A DNA stretch of 64,000 nt from Schizochytrium sp. TIO01 (taxonomy: Eukaryota > Sar > Bigyra > Thraustochytrida > Thraustochytriidae). The translations under genes were made by a program, and so were the position numbers. Under the pieces are notes generated by a model, which was given only the letters and a program-made list of their open reading frames with translations, made no database searches and had not been told where the DNA came from. Below, in pieces: positions 20,357 through 30,975 of the stretch (position 1 is the stretch's first letter; every line of letters begins with the position of its first letter). The DNA lies in the NCBI GenBank assembly GCA_004764695.1, contig SMSO01000032.1:6344668-6408667 (forward strand), read 5' to 3'.

Positions 20357-21381
20357 ATGGCCAACTTCGTTGAAGAGTCTGAGCACTACCTTGAGAAGTT
20401 CAAGGAGCTCCAGACCGAGTCCATCGAGGAGCAGCGCGATGTTTTTGCCCGTAAGTTTCCTAGAGTTTTGAAATGCAGCAACGATTTATGACCTTGCTGC
20501 TGCTCTGCTGCTCTGCTGCGCACCAAGTGTTCTTCTGCAGTAATGCATGCCCTTACGTACAGACTCAACTAACTGTTCACTCAAACATTGTGCACAACAA
20601 CTTGGTATGTTTGTCATGATGACAATTCTGACCATTGTCATGACCTACAGGCCGCTTCGTATTCTCTCTTGGCGACCGCTACTCTGAGGTCTTCACTCTC
20701 GCCACCGCCTTCGAGGAGGCCTGCAAGGCTGATGAGGGCGGCGAGTCCCTCAGCATGGCTGGCGCCGCCAATTTCATGCAGGTGAACGGCAAGACCCGCA
20801 CTGCTACCCAGCGTCGTGCTGAGCTCAAGGACGTCGATATTAACCAGGACGGCCGCTGCACCTTTATTGAGTACCTCCTTCTCCACTACAAGATCATGAT
20901 CCTCGAAGAGTACTTCCGCCGCCACGAGATGGAGCCTGATGTCGACATGGAGGACGACGGTGTTGGCGTTACCGGCGTTGGTGAGCGCCTCGTTGAGGAG
21001 CTCTTCTCAGTGCCCCAGGGTCTTGACCCGGATCTTGAGGCCATGATGAAGGAGTTCTCCATCGAGCACGCCAAGCGCAAGGCCAAGATTGCCGAGCTCG
21101 AGGCTCGCGTCGAGCAAGGTGGTGTCAAGGGTATGGCTGCCAAGAACACCCTCGAGCAGCTCCTTGGTGAGGATCAGACCTCTATGCATGCCATCGAGGC
21201 TCGCATTGCTGCCGCTGTCAAGAAGGCCGTTGCCAAGTCCCGTAAGGAACTTGCCTCCAAGACTGCTGCTTCTGAGGTCGAGGAAGAGGAGAGGCGTGTC
21301 GCTGGACGTGGCAAGCTCGCTGAGAAGATGGCCATGTTCAACAAGCGTGTCTCCCAGCGCCTCAGCCTTGGCCGCAAGTAA
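20357..21381 (+). CDS. EF-hand protein, probable p34-type actin-bundling protein
   Basis: This is a two-exon gene: exon 1 20357-20450, exon 2 20651-21381, giving 274 residues. The donor GTAAGT, the acceptor CTACAG and the joined frame (FAR/RFVFSLGDRY) all agree. One canonical EF-hand loop lies at D94-E105 (D, N, D, G, E at the calcium positions), within LKDVDINQDGRCTF and followed by FIEYLLLHYKIMIL. Upstream, FEEA, FMQVNGKTRTATQRRAEL and then the EF-hand resemble the Dictyostelium 34-kDa calcium-regulated actin-bundling protein. The C-terminal third is a basic coiled coil with GVKGMAAKNTLEQLLGED. In p34, calcium reduces bundling of actin filaments at the cell cortex. Strong C/G third-position bias suggests very high expression. 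The family call is from remembered motif order, so a different EF-hand coiled-coil protein is possible. Confidence 0.75.
20451..20650 (+). other. Spliceosomal intron of the EF-hand gene
   Basis: It is exactly 200 bases, starting GTAAGT and ending TGACCTACAG, phase 1. It has several in-frame stops and joins two frames with the same strong codon bias. It is the only intron in the window that both splice sites and coding continuity support. Confidence 0.88.
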
Positions 21382-22469
21382 GCGCCAATGTCATGCATAG
21401 ACTACTCTAACTCTCTGGGTACGTTATCAGGAATGCCCAGACGACTTGCATTATTTCTCAACTGTAACGTGGGAGAGGTCTCACTCTAAAACTCGAACAG
21501 AGATGCTGACCCTCCCTCATATCTTCAAGACAACAACCGTTTTCACCTTGTAACTAGGGTGAATTAGATCACAATGTTAAGCTTACCCTGTGTGTGTGCC
21601 TAGCAATAGCTTGGTACATGCACATCTTCTATACTGTCACGCATGCGTTTGAGCAGCACACTACCGGGTTCAGCTACAACTCTTTCTAACAATACATCTT
21701 AAGAACACAACAGAGTACATTGTTGTACTCCTCAATCACTATCAACAATACGCTGTAGAACATAAATCAACAATTGTTGCCCCGTGTTAACCCTGCCTCT
21801 CCCCTTTTCTTCTTGATGTTTGAACTTAAATCTGCTGCACCTTCGTTTCACTTCTTTAAAGCTTCCCCAGCAACTGGTCATACCTGACGCACAAATATAA
21901 ACAAGCAACGTCTCGACTCTGGCCTTATGCAATGTGCATGTTACTTACTCGCACTACCTTCTAACTACACGTGCCCATATTTTATTTGTAAACAAGAACA
22001 GCAATTCAATTAGGTCAAGAGCTTGGAACATACCTACACTTAGCGGCCGTAGACTATCTTCGAGGTGGGAGCAATCAAATCAATATGGTAAGCTATCTCG
22101 AAATATGATTTTGGGCTTCGACTCTCACCAGTGGAGAAACATTAAATAAGTTTAAAGAAGTGAGTTCATGGACGTCGAGAAAAACAAATTTAATTCTAGA
22201 TTTTATTTTTAATACTATAAAAATCGAATGAAGTATTTTGGAAATTCACCAGGTGAAGATGCATGAGTGAGCAACAGAGCAGCCAGATAATTAAACTGTG
22301 CTAGCGCTCACAATTGATCCACGATCTTCACCATTTTGTTTCATAGCTCTTATATTAAGAACGAAACAAAGAAAAAACTAAGTCACTAATACAAGGGTGA
22401 CACCACGCGTATTGAAGTGGCCGAATGAGTAGTCAGCTAATGAGTGCCCATTTGCTTTACAAAGCTAAT
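21382..22469. other. Shared 3' region of convergent genes
   Basis: About 1.1 kb between the EF-hand gene stop and the COQ2 stop. The first half is the probable long 3' UTR of the EF-hand gene (pyrimidine-rich). The region from 22150 to 22300 is very AT-rich. No gene-like frame is seen. Confidence 0.5.
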
Positions 22470-23711
22470 TTAAAGCATGAGCTTGCCACCAACGATGCCC
22501 GTAAGCATGATCAAACCTACCGTCTGGTTTGACACAAACCGGTTAGTGAGGTTCATGCGATCATGGAGGTCGGCGGTGCCAATTTGCCATGCAAAGTGAG
22601 CTCCAGAGCCAGCAAGAGCAGCCCAGTACAACGGCGACTCACCCAGACCGGCGTTCATACCAGCAATGGCCCAGAGGCCGATTGCGGCGGCGCCAAATCC
22701 AGCAAGTACTGGCTTCGCGTTCTTATCTCCAATTGTCAAGGCGGAAGAGCGCAGTCCCAAAGCACGATCATCATCCTTGTCCTGATGAGCATAAATGGTA
22801 TCGTACATGAGAGTCCAGAAGGCACCTCCAATGTACAAGGGACCAGTGACGGTAAGATCGAGACTACCGTGAACCGCAGCCCAACCCAGAAGTGCGCCCC
22901 AGTTGAAGGTCAAGCCAAGAACAGCCTGAGGCCACCCCGTGACACGCTTGGCAAGAGGATACAAAGCCACAGGCACAAGCGATGCGGCTCCCAGCGCAAT
23001 CGTAAAGTGGTTCATCTGCACAAGCACTCCGAGACCCACGGTACACTGTGCTGCCAAAAACATGATAGCCTGAGCCGGCGAGACTTTACCTGATGCCAGT
23101 GGCCTCTGGCTCGTACGTTTCACTTTGCCATCAATATCGCGGTCCCAAAAATCATTAATTGTGCATCCTGCGCCACGCATTACAAAGGCCCCAATTCCAA
23201 AGAGTGCCATCAGCTTAAGGTCTGGCATGTGTCCATTTTCTGCAGCCATGCCAATGCTCCATAGACCCGGCAACAACAGCAGATACGTGCCAATTGGCCT
23301 GTCTACACGAGCGAGCTTGGCATATGGCAGCATCGACTCAGGTAGGTTTCGGTCGGCCCATGTAGCGTTCTGATCTTTGTAAAGATCAGAGTCGTCCGTC
23401 TTAACCCCGCTGGGTTTGGCATTGTTTGTATCATCAGTACTAGACTTTTCAGACTCATTCTTGTTATCGTGATTGGGTCCGGAGCTTGCCGTCTTGGCAT
23501 TCGAGCTCAAGAATCGAACTTTCATGCCGTTCTCAGAACGATTCAGAGTATCCGGGATGGCCACGAGGTTTGCTCTGGCAATTGAGAGGCTCGAGGAGGC
23601 AGCCCCAACAGAGCGCCACGCCCCCGCAGGCATGCTGAGACCTGCTGCGGCAGTGCCATGGAGACCTGAATGACGCCCATATAACTTGCAGAGTGCAGCA
23701 AAGGTCGCCAT
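22470..23711 (-). CDS. COQ2: 4-hydroxybenzoate polyprenyltransferase, mitochondrial
   Basis: The protein is 413 residues and belongs to the UbiA family. It attaches the long isoprenoid tail to 4-hydroxybenzoate, the second dedicated step of ubiquinone synthesis, in the mitochondrial inner membrane. Both Asp-rich diphosphate/Mg motifs are intact: NDFWDRDID at 186-194 followed by RTSQRPLASG, and DTIYAHQDKDDD at 304-315 followed by LGLRSSAL. YAKLARVDRPIGTYLLLLPG near 130-149 is the typical COQ2 entry helix. Eight or nine hydrophobic segments follow. The first ~70 residues are Ala/Ser/Arg-rich with few acids, a plausible mitochondrial presequence. A hydrophilic linker (about 71-115, Asn/Asp/Ser-rich) separates it from the enzyme. 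The start is the first ATG, and the length fits the family plus linker. Confidence 0.95.
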   Translation of the reverse strand: MATFAALCKLYGRHSGLHGTAAAGLSMPAGAWRSVGAASSSLSIARANLVAIPDTLNRSENGMKVRFLSSNAKTASSGPNHDNKNESEKSSTDDTNNAKPSGVKTDDSDLYKDQNATWADRNLPESMLPYAKLARVDRPIGTYLLLLPGLWSIGMAAENGHMPDLKLMALFGIGAFVMRGAGCTINDFWDRDIDGKVKRTSQRPLASGKVSPAQAIMFLAAQCTVGLGVLVQMNHFTIALGAASLVPVALYPLAKRVTGWPQAVLGLTFNWGALLGWAAVHGSLDLTVTGPLYIGGAFWTLMYDTIYAHQDKDDDRALGLRSSALTIGDKNAKPVLAGFGAAAIGLWAIAGMNAGLGESPLYWAALAGSGAHFAWQIGTADLHDRMNLTNRFVSNQTVGLIMLTGIVGGKLML

Positions 23712-26422
23712 CGCGAGCTAATGCTGCAGGAGTCAATTAAGACACACGAAAGAAGCAGTTGCTCCGATACGATGGGTCGTCCACACGGACTTCAAGATCT
23801 GCTTGTTGCCTGTTTGTTTGTTTGTTTGTTTGTTTGTATATTCACGGAGTTATGAACGATTAGTCAATCACTCATTGAGGTTTCCTCTATTAGTCCTTTT
23901 AGGTAACCTATAGTAGGTATCTATTACAGTAATAGGAGTTGGTAAAATCAATGAATAATATTCCCATGGCAATTGCAGCAGATCATGCGAACAAACTAGA
24001 ACTTCATATTGCGGATAATGACTGTGTTTGAAGACGCTATCTAGGATCCCTTGGGACCCACATATGACGAGACCCTTTTATATTTTCTTACAGTTCATGA
24101 GAGAGTAATAAACTTCACACAAGAAAAGGTCCGTACCTCGGAGCGATTGCCCAACGTGGTCTAATTCGAGCTCTTGAAGTCTAAAGCTCTCCTGCCTCGC
24201 ATGTCGCGCTCAGATCACAAAGGGGAGATCCTCTTATAGATTAATCACCACTTGGCCTTATCGTTGTTCCTCTCGCAAGTAGAGATAGCAGTCGTATGCA
24301 GCAATTGGAATGTCGCCTGCCCTCTTGGAATTTGGTGTACTGCCATAATCAGGACAATCACTGACTTTATTCTGCACAAATCCGTAGCTAACTCAGAATG
24401 AGAACGGTTCTAAGGGGCAGCTCGAAAAGTATTTAGGTAGCTAGCCAGCCTCTTTGCTTCTTTGGAGGCTGGATATGACGGGTCAATTGGCTGCAGTTTT
24501 GCTCTACAGAAGATTCAACGTTGAGTTAAGAGCTAGCTGGCGGTTGAGGGATAGAAGGATCAGTTAACTAGGACTACCTAACTTCAATTTAGTTTCACTG
24601 TTTGATTAGTATTGCGTCATAACTTTTGTGATGATCTTGTGCCATTTCTCATGATTACATATTTGGAAATGCTTAGCGGGATTTCTGCGGCTGGCCCATG
24701 GCGAATTAGGAACGGGCATTCCCCACGGTTCTAAAGAAAAACACGAAGCGCTCTAGCATTTCCTCTTTTGCGAGTTAACTAGTAATAACTGAGAAGTATA
24801 ACTTTGTATAAGCTTGTTTTGGCTGCGAGGCAATGCGTCGGCCTTTCGAACAGAGCGAAGAAAATGCCACCCTCACCTTACCTCAATCAATATATTGCTC
24901 TTTTATCGAACTATGGAATATAATACTGTGGTACAAACTCTGATGTCCTCTTTCTTGAGCAAGGCGCTTTTCACCAATTGACTGTTTTGACTGTTCAGCA
25001 GCTTGATTAGCTTCATGCCATTACTTAGACAAATATAATGATACGAAGAAAGACTATGAGATGACCAAAGCTCCTACATTGGAAGCGCTATTGCTTGTTG
25101 AGTTCAGTTGGTTCTGCGATTTATCCTGTCACGCTATGATGACACAACTCGTGGATTCCTGAAGCATTCTTTTAACTTATTCACATATGAAGCATGCAAC
25201 ATACAATCTACTTTGCAAAACCCAGCACAGTCGAAGCAGGCAGCGTTGTGAAAATTACTTAGAATATCAAACAGACTTTCATCCCCAGATGTTATATAAA
25301 TTCATTCGCAAATTGAGCGAAGATCTTTTTCCAGGGAAGCGGTCACCTAGCTCTGTCAGATGAATGTAACATGTTGGGAAGCTCACATGTGACCACTCAA
25401 CATGGATTCTTTTTTAGCGAGCTTCAGGTCAATCACAACACAACTCGACGTAATTTACCCTCTATAACCTTTTTATGTTACCCTGGTATAGTACTTCCTA
25501 GAGCATTATCTACATGCATCGTGGTAATCTCTATTTTTTGGCAACACCGTGAGATACTAGGTTACTAGGTCAAGACTGATTGCCCACCACGGACGAGTTC
25601 ATTTTGATGAGCACCATTCCAACTGACTCCCAAGAAACCAAAGCAACAAATTACCAAACTCGTCTAGCTAGTAAAGAATAATATAGCTAGGTAAATCTAG
25701 AACTTCATTAAAAAAGGTCCAAAACTTTGACCGCTTCATAGAAAGAACTAGGCGATGTTACTGAAGAAAACAAAGAAAACATAAAAATAAAATAAAAACG
25801 TTGTATTCATTGCTCCTTAGCGCTGTGTCCATTGGAGTTGAAACTTGGGAACTAGGGCGCTTCGTCGCAGGTGCCTTGTTTCTTGCTGCTGCTGTATTTT
25901 GCGTTTCTTGCCCATGTGTTTGCGTTCGTAGTACCTGCGAGAAGCTGTTGCTCTCAGAACAAACGAAAGAAATGAATGCTCGCCGTTATTCCGTCTCTTT
26001 CTCTATGTCTTAGCTGTCGATAAGTATACTATAATCTTGGTATTTTTTCTTGTCTTGTCCATCATAATTCTCAGCAGCCAAAACAAAGGTGGGGTACGTA
26101 CTGGTCTCTCTGCTATTTCTTGGCGTTGCGTGTTTATTCATCGAATGCAACGCACTCTTCAAATTGACAATGGGCACGATAGATTATGGTATCCTCTGCA
26201 AACGAAGTGAAGAACGCTGGCAAGTTATACTACAATGGGTATCTAAGAATAATGAGAGAAGAGGATCATAATAATTCATAATAATAAACAGAAAGAAAGA
26301 AGACAAGAAATTAAAAATACGAAAAGGCCTTCTTTCTTTTGAAGAGCAATTCACAACGGGCGTTGTCGCCGTCGTAGTCTTCGGCGTCTTCGGCATCCCC
26401 CTTTGCAGGCCTTGAATGCGCG
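23712..26422. other. 2.7-kb intergenic region
   Basis: Lies between the divergent COQ2 (-) and vigilin (+) starts. It opens with the COQ2 promoter side and a (GTTT)n run, then 1.9 kb of AT-rich sequence with stops in every frame and single TAGGTA-type elements near 23912 and 24576. The frame at 25801-26013 (70 residues, hydrophobic, no clear ATG) is not convincing. The last ~150 bases (TTCGGCGTCTTCGGCATC) are the GC-rich vigilin leader. Confidence 0.5.
23811..23837. repeat. (GTTT)n microsatellite
   Basis: Six to seven perfect GTTT units about 100 bases upstream of the COQ2 start codon, in its probable promoter or 5' leader. Confidence 0.9.
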
Positions 26423-29400
26423 ATGGCGGCGGCCGGTTTCGCGGCATCTGTCTCTTCCCCCGCGCTCGCTGCTGCCTCTCTCGCTGAGGAGTCCTTGCGT
26501 CGTCTCGAAGATGAACTTCGCAGCGCCGATCGCGACCTCCGCACTGCGCAGCGTGGCATCCCTCGTGGCTCCACTGCCGACTCTGTGCGTCGTCAGATGG
26601 CATCTCTCGAGTCTCAACGCGAGCGCAGCGCTCATATGACTCTCTCGGAGGAGAAGGCCTTGCTGAAGGATCTTACGCGTCTTCGTGGCGTGATGCGCTC
26701 TCTCGAAAACATTTCCGCCATTCAGAACCGCATTCGCGATCTCAACGCCGCCAAGGCAAAAGCGGCTCAGGCCAAGGTCGAATCTGACGCCGGAGTCCGT
26801 GAAGCGGAGCTGGTAGCCCGCAAGCTCGAGCTCTGTCGCCGTATCTCCGTCGCCAAGGGTGGTATCGTTGTGAGCGTGGACCAGCTCTCTGAAAAGGCTG
26901 TCAAAGTGCCCAAAGATCGTATTGGCCACTTTGTTGGCAAGAGTGGCACTCGCCTCACACGCATGGAAGAGGACCTCTTCGTCGCCATCAAGGTCCACGC
27001 AGACGGTCTCGTGCAAATCGTCGGCGTCAAGGAGGACGTTGACGCTGCAGCTCAAGCCGTCGCAAGCTTTTGCAATGAAAAGACTGAGCAGATACCACTC
27101 TCGGAAGCAGATATACACGTGTTGCGCATGGATAAAAATGATCACCTTCATACGATCGAGAATCTTCTAAACGTAAGCGTGACGCTAGCAGGAACCTCAA
27201 TGTGGGCGCGTGGCCAGCCTGAGAACTTGGAACGGCTCAAGCAGGCTATTAAGGACCTTGGAGCTAGGACAGAAGAGGTCCAGGTGGTACCGAACGGAGC
27301 ATTCTTGAGGATGTTGCTAATGCAAGGAGGAGCCGAAATTCAGGCAGTAGAGAAGGAGTTCAATGTAACGCTGGATCTCGACCGCATAGCAGGACGCATC
27401 AAGGTACTGGGAAGGATGAAGGAGGTTGAAGACGCAGTAAAGAAATTGAATGAAATGGCAGAGGAAAATGAGGAAAAGACGAAGGAAATCGAATTAAAGT
27501 CACAGGAGCAAGCAGCGGCTATTATTGGCAAAAAGGGAGCAACTGTGAGAGAAATCCAACAGGCAACCGGAGTGCATATTACGGTCATTAAACCTTCGGA
27601 CGAGACGCAGGAAGTACCCCGCGTGGTCATTCGAGGAATTCCTGCAAAACTAGGCATTGCGGAAGCTGCGGTGCAGGAGATTTTGGAGAAGCATGCAAAG
27701 GAAAATGCTGTGGTGGAGTTTCCTGAAGATTTCCACAGCGTTCTCTTTGGATCCGGCACAGGACCATCTCGCATCAAGGAGATCCAAGATGCATCCGGTG
27801 GCGCTATCGTCGTGGCACACCGTCGTGATGCATCCTCGGCACCTTCACCCTCAACTTCTACCTCTGACACTATTAGCATTTATATCCGCGGACCCGAGGA
27901 TGCAGTGGCTAATGCGACGCAGGCCACGCGCGATCTTGTCGCTTCCCTGGAAAAGCTCGAGATTAACGTTCCCGAAGAGGTCCGTCCAGCGGTGATTGGG
28001 CCCAAGGGCAGCATTATCTCTAAACTCCAGAGCGAAACAAAGACAAGCATCTCCCTTAGCGATGGCCGCGCTGTGATTCGCGGTTGTAGCGAGGATGTCA
28101 GCAAAGCTCAGGCCACGATCCAGGAGATCATCCAAAGACACGAGCGCGAAAACGTCTCTCTCCTTGTGCTAGCCTCCGCAACAGGCAACCTTATCGGTAA
28201 GGGTGGCTCAAATTTGCGCAAGTTGCGGGAGGAAACGGGCGCACAAATTGACGTGCAGATGGATCGGCGCAACCGTGGCGGGAACAACAACAGCAATGAG
28301 GAGGACGAGGACGAGGGTAATGACAACAACAGTGCCAGCATTAACGGGGCAAGCCAAGACAGCAGCAGTAAGCCAAGGAGACAGCAGCAGCTATCCCCGC
28401 CAGCTTCTGATAAGTATGGCAATATCACTAGTGTCAGTACAATCCGAATTCGCGCTGAAGACCCCGAAAAGTTGCAGGCAGCAGTGTCGGCAGTTAAAGG
28501 TCTTCTCAAGGATTCGCTAGTATCAGAGGCTGAACGGAACGCCTTTCGTGAGGCATTGCTGCCTGTTCCATCACCCGAAGCAGTTCGCAGGCTCGTTGGT
28601 CGTAACGGTGAGACTATTCGCAAGCTCGAAGAAGATCATGGGGTTCAGATCGATGTCTTGCGCAGCTCACAGGAAGTTCGAGTTCGTGGCAAGGCTGGAC
28701 AACAGATGCTTGACGCACTCAACAACATCCGAGCACTCCTGGAAGAGGGTGTCCATGTGAAAGAGAAGCTTGTCAATGTTCACAAGCGCGTAGTCGCGGC
28801 ACTTTCCGATGCTGCAACTGTGCGCCGTCTTCAGGATGAAACCGGCGCGCAAGTGCGTCTTGAGGAAGAAACACCTGTTTCGGAAGACTCATTCTCATAT
28901 CTTAAACCAAAAGAAGACTCCAAACCAGTTCAGGTTGTCTTAATGGATGGGCCAGGCCCCAACGTGCAATCACTCAAGCAAGCTCTTGCTGAGATTGCCT
29001 TGGGTATTGAGCACGAGCTCCTTCGTATTCCTGAGAGCCATATTAACTTTCTTGCTCAGAGCTCCACGAAGCCAAACCTGGAGCGGCTTGAAGAACAGCA
29101 CAGTGTGAAACTCGAGGTGAATGAAACTCGCAACCAAGTGCGCCTTGCTGGTAAGCCTAACAAGCTTGTAGCAGGTAAAACTGCGCTTTTCGCACTTCTT
29201 CGTTTTTCCTTTCCTAACCAGACTCTGCGCATCGCTCTTGATACACCAACTATAATCGCCCATATTATTGGTAAAAAGGGAGCAACTATTAAAAAGATCC
29301 AAGAGGACTTCCCAGATGTTCAAATGAGTGTGCATCGTGAAACATGTGGCGTCGACCTTATCGGTGAAGATGCAGACGCTGTAAAGGGTGCAGCACAAGC

Positions 29401-30628
29401 GATCGAAAATATTATCGAGACCTGGCAAAAGCAGAACATTAGTGTTGCTGTTCCGGTAGAATGTATCCCATCAATCATTGGTAAGAAGGGAAGTACTATT
29501 CAGGAAATTAGGACGCAGAGTGGAGTGGAGCAAATTGATGTTGATCGCGATGCTAAATGCGTTCGTTTGCGTGGTCCCGAAGAGGCGTTAGATAAAGCAA
29601 AGGAGCTTGTACTTACGCGAGTCGCACAATATGAACGTGAAAATAGTGTCATCATGATTGATCCTGCAGAGGTACCTTTTCTCATTGGGGCGAAGGGTGC
29701 TTCAATTCGTGCAATCCAAGAGGAGTCAGGAGCTCGCATTGACGCTTCTCAATCAGCGCCTGGTACTGTACACCTGCATGGGCCCGAGGAGAGTATTGCA
29801 AAGGCACGCGAGCTTATTCAAAAGAAACTCCAGGACGAACGTGACGCGCAAGCCCAGCGCCGGCAGGAGGAGCAGGATCGTCGTCAAAAGCAATATGAAG
29901 AGTCCCTCAAACGCCAGGACGAGGAACAGCGCCGTGTGGAAGAAGAGAAGGAGCTCAAGGACCAATATGCTCAAATGCAAAAGAAAATTGATCAGATGAT
30001 TGGCATCTCACCATCCACAGCGAGAGACACGGTTGCAGCCCTGGAGTCGGTGGTTCCTCTTGGAACCCCAGTGGAAATGGACACAACTATGATGAACTTT
30101 TATAAGCGGCCCAACCAAAAGTCAAAACAGCCAAAGCAAGAGCATGTAGTGACTCCCCCTCCCCAGGTCCAAGTCCAACAGCAACAACCACAACAACAGC
30201 AACAACAGCAACAGCTCCGAGAGGCCTCGCGGGTGTCTGGCTCACAAGTTATGAGCATGTTGCTAGGTGGTTCTGCGAATGAATCTACTCCTGCCGCAGC
30301 ATTTGGATTTGACATGAACCAATTTGCTGCCTCTCCACCCGCAACGCAATCTGCAGTGCAAGCTAATGTTTCTGATGCTTACTCGAATAGCTCTTCATCC
30401 AACAATACCTGGTCTTCTCTAGGCGCCCCTCCAGGCCTCCAAGCCAACAGCATCTGGTCTGCTGCCGCACCAACAGCAGCTCCACTGCCTCCAACATCAG
30501 CTGCGAGTTCGAACAGCCTTAATGGAGGACGTGCTCCACCCGGATTCGCAAACCCTGGACTCCCTAGCCTCGACCCTGACGACGAGTCTTTCTACAAGAG
30601 CAGTGACGGATTCACTGTCCGTCTGTAA
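26423..30628 (+). CDS. Vigilin-type multi-KH RNA-binding protein
   Basis: The protein is 1401 residues. A helical, charged N-terminus (1-150) is followed by a tandem array of about 12-13 KH domains up to residue ~1130. GxxG loops are clear in at least seven: FVGKSGTRL, IIGKKGATV, VIGPKGSII, LIGKGGSNL, LVGRNGETI, IIGKKGATI, IIGKKGSTI and LIGAKGASI. Others have lost the loop (for example VVAALSDAATV and FLAQSSTKP), as happens in Scp160/vigilin. After the KH array come a Gln/Glu/Arg coiled coil (about 1130-1190), a polyglutamine run near 1255-1265 and a low-complexity Pro/Ser/Asn tail. Vigilin proteins bind mRNA and polysomes, often at the ER. One Asn/Glu/Asp-rich insert (about 620-670) lies inside a KH domain. 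The start ATG is the first in frame. The gene is convergent with a TRF4-like gene 347 bases away. Confidence 0.93.
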   Translation: MAAAGFAASVSSPALAAASLAEESLRRLEDELRSADRDLRTAQRGIPRGSTADSVRRQMASLESQRERSAHMTLSEEKALLKDLTRLRGVMRSLENISAIQNRIRDLNAAKAKAAQAKVESDAGVREAELVARKLELCRRISVAKGGIVVSVDQLSEKAVKVPKDRIGHFVGKSGTRLTRMEEDLFVAIKVHADGLVQIVGVKEDVDAAAQAVASFCNEKTEQIPLSEADIHVLRMDKNDHLHTIENLLNVSVTLAGTSMWARGQPENLERLKQAIKDLGARTEEVQVVPNGAFLRMLLMQGGAEIQAVEKEFNVTLDLDRIAGRIKVLGRMKEVEDAVKKLNEMAEENEEKTKEIELKSQEQAAAIIGKKGATVREIQQATGVHITVIKPSDETQEVPRVVIRGIPAKLGIAEAAVQEILEKHAKENAVVEFPEDFHSVLFGSGTGPSRIKEIQDASGGAIVVAHRRDASSAPSPSTSTSDTISIYIRGPEDAVANATQATRDLVASLEKLEINVPEEVRPAVIGPKGSIISKLQSETKTSISLSDGRAVIRGCSEDVSKAQATIQEIIQRHERENVSLLVLASATGNLIGKGGSNLRKLREETGAQIDVQMDRRNRGGNNNSNEEDEDEGNDNNSASINGASQDSSSKPRRQQQLSPPASDKYGNITSVSTIRIRAEDPEKLQAAVSAVKGLLKDSLVSEAERNAFREALLPVPSPEAVRRLVGRNGETIRKLEEDHGVQIDVLRSSQEVRVRGKAGQQMLDALNNIRALLEEGVHVKEKLVNVHKRVVAALSDAATVRRLQDETGAQVRLEEETPVSEDSFSYLKPKEDSKPVQVVLMDGPGPNVQSLKQALAEIALGIEHELLRIPESHINFLAQSSTKPNLERLEEQHSVKLEVNETRNQVRLAGKPNKLVAGKTALFALLRFSFPNQTLRIALDTPTIIAHIIGKKGATIKKIQEDFPDVQMSVHRETCGVDLIGEDADAVKGAAQAIENIIETWQKQNISVAVPVECIPSIIGKKGSTIQEIRTQSGVEQIDVDRDAKCVRLRGPEEALDKAKELVLTRVAQYERENSVIMIDPAEVPFLIGAKGASIRAIQEESGARIDASQSAPGTVHLHGPEESIAKARELIQKKLQDERDAQAQRRQEEQDRRQKQYEESLKRQDEEQRRVEEEKELKDQYAQMQKKIDQMIGISPSTARDTVAALESVVPLGTPVEMDTTMMNFYKRPNQKSKQPKQEHVVTPPPQVQVQQQQPQQQQQQQQLREASRVSGSQVMSMLLGGSANESTPAAAFGFDMNQFAASPPATQSAVQANVSDAYSNSSSSNNTWSSLGAPPGLQANSIWSAAAPTAAPLPPTSAASSNSLNGGRAPPGFANPGLPSLDPDDESFYKSSDGFTVRL

Positions 30629-30975
30629 CCAAATGGTGAAGGATTTTTCTCATGAAAAATTGAAGAGAAGGTCCTGGTACTCTATTTTAAGAATTACAAG
30701 AAGCTGGTTTTATCAAAGATGGAAATAGGCTCTGAAGCGCGTAGATTTAATTTCGAGGAGTTTATTTTCTCCTGCGGCTAGAGAGTCCTGTATTGGTAAA
30801 CTGTGACTGATTACACAATCCCGTTTGCCTCCGAAACATAGAAAATGTAAGCCAGCAGAAAGAAAAGAAATAGAAAACAGGAACCATTTGCAAGACCTAA
30901 TTGGATTTTACCAGCAGGACAACGAAAATAATAATTATCACTTTTTAAAAATTGAAAGAAAATAGGTAGTTTTAG
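30629..30975. other. Shared 3' region of vigilin and TRF4-like genes
   Basis: 347 AT-rich bases between two convergent stops, with A-rich runs at 30855-30880 and 30920-30962. Nothing coding is seen. Transcripts of the two genes probably overlap or end very close together here. Confidence 0.5.

Noticed and set aside
13217-26422. tRNA, rRNA or snRNA genes in the long gaps
   Set aside because: I looked for T-loop strings of the GGTTCGAATCC type and for other familiar RNA motifs and recognised none. A tRNAscan or Rfam run would settle this.
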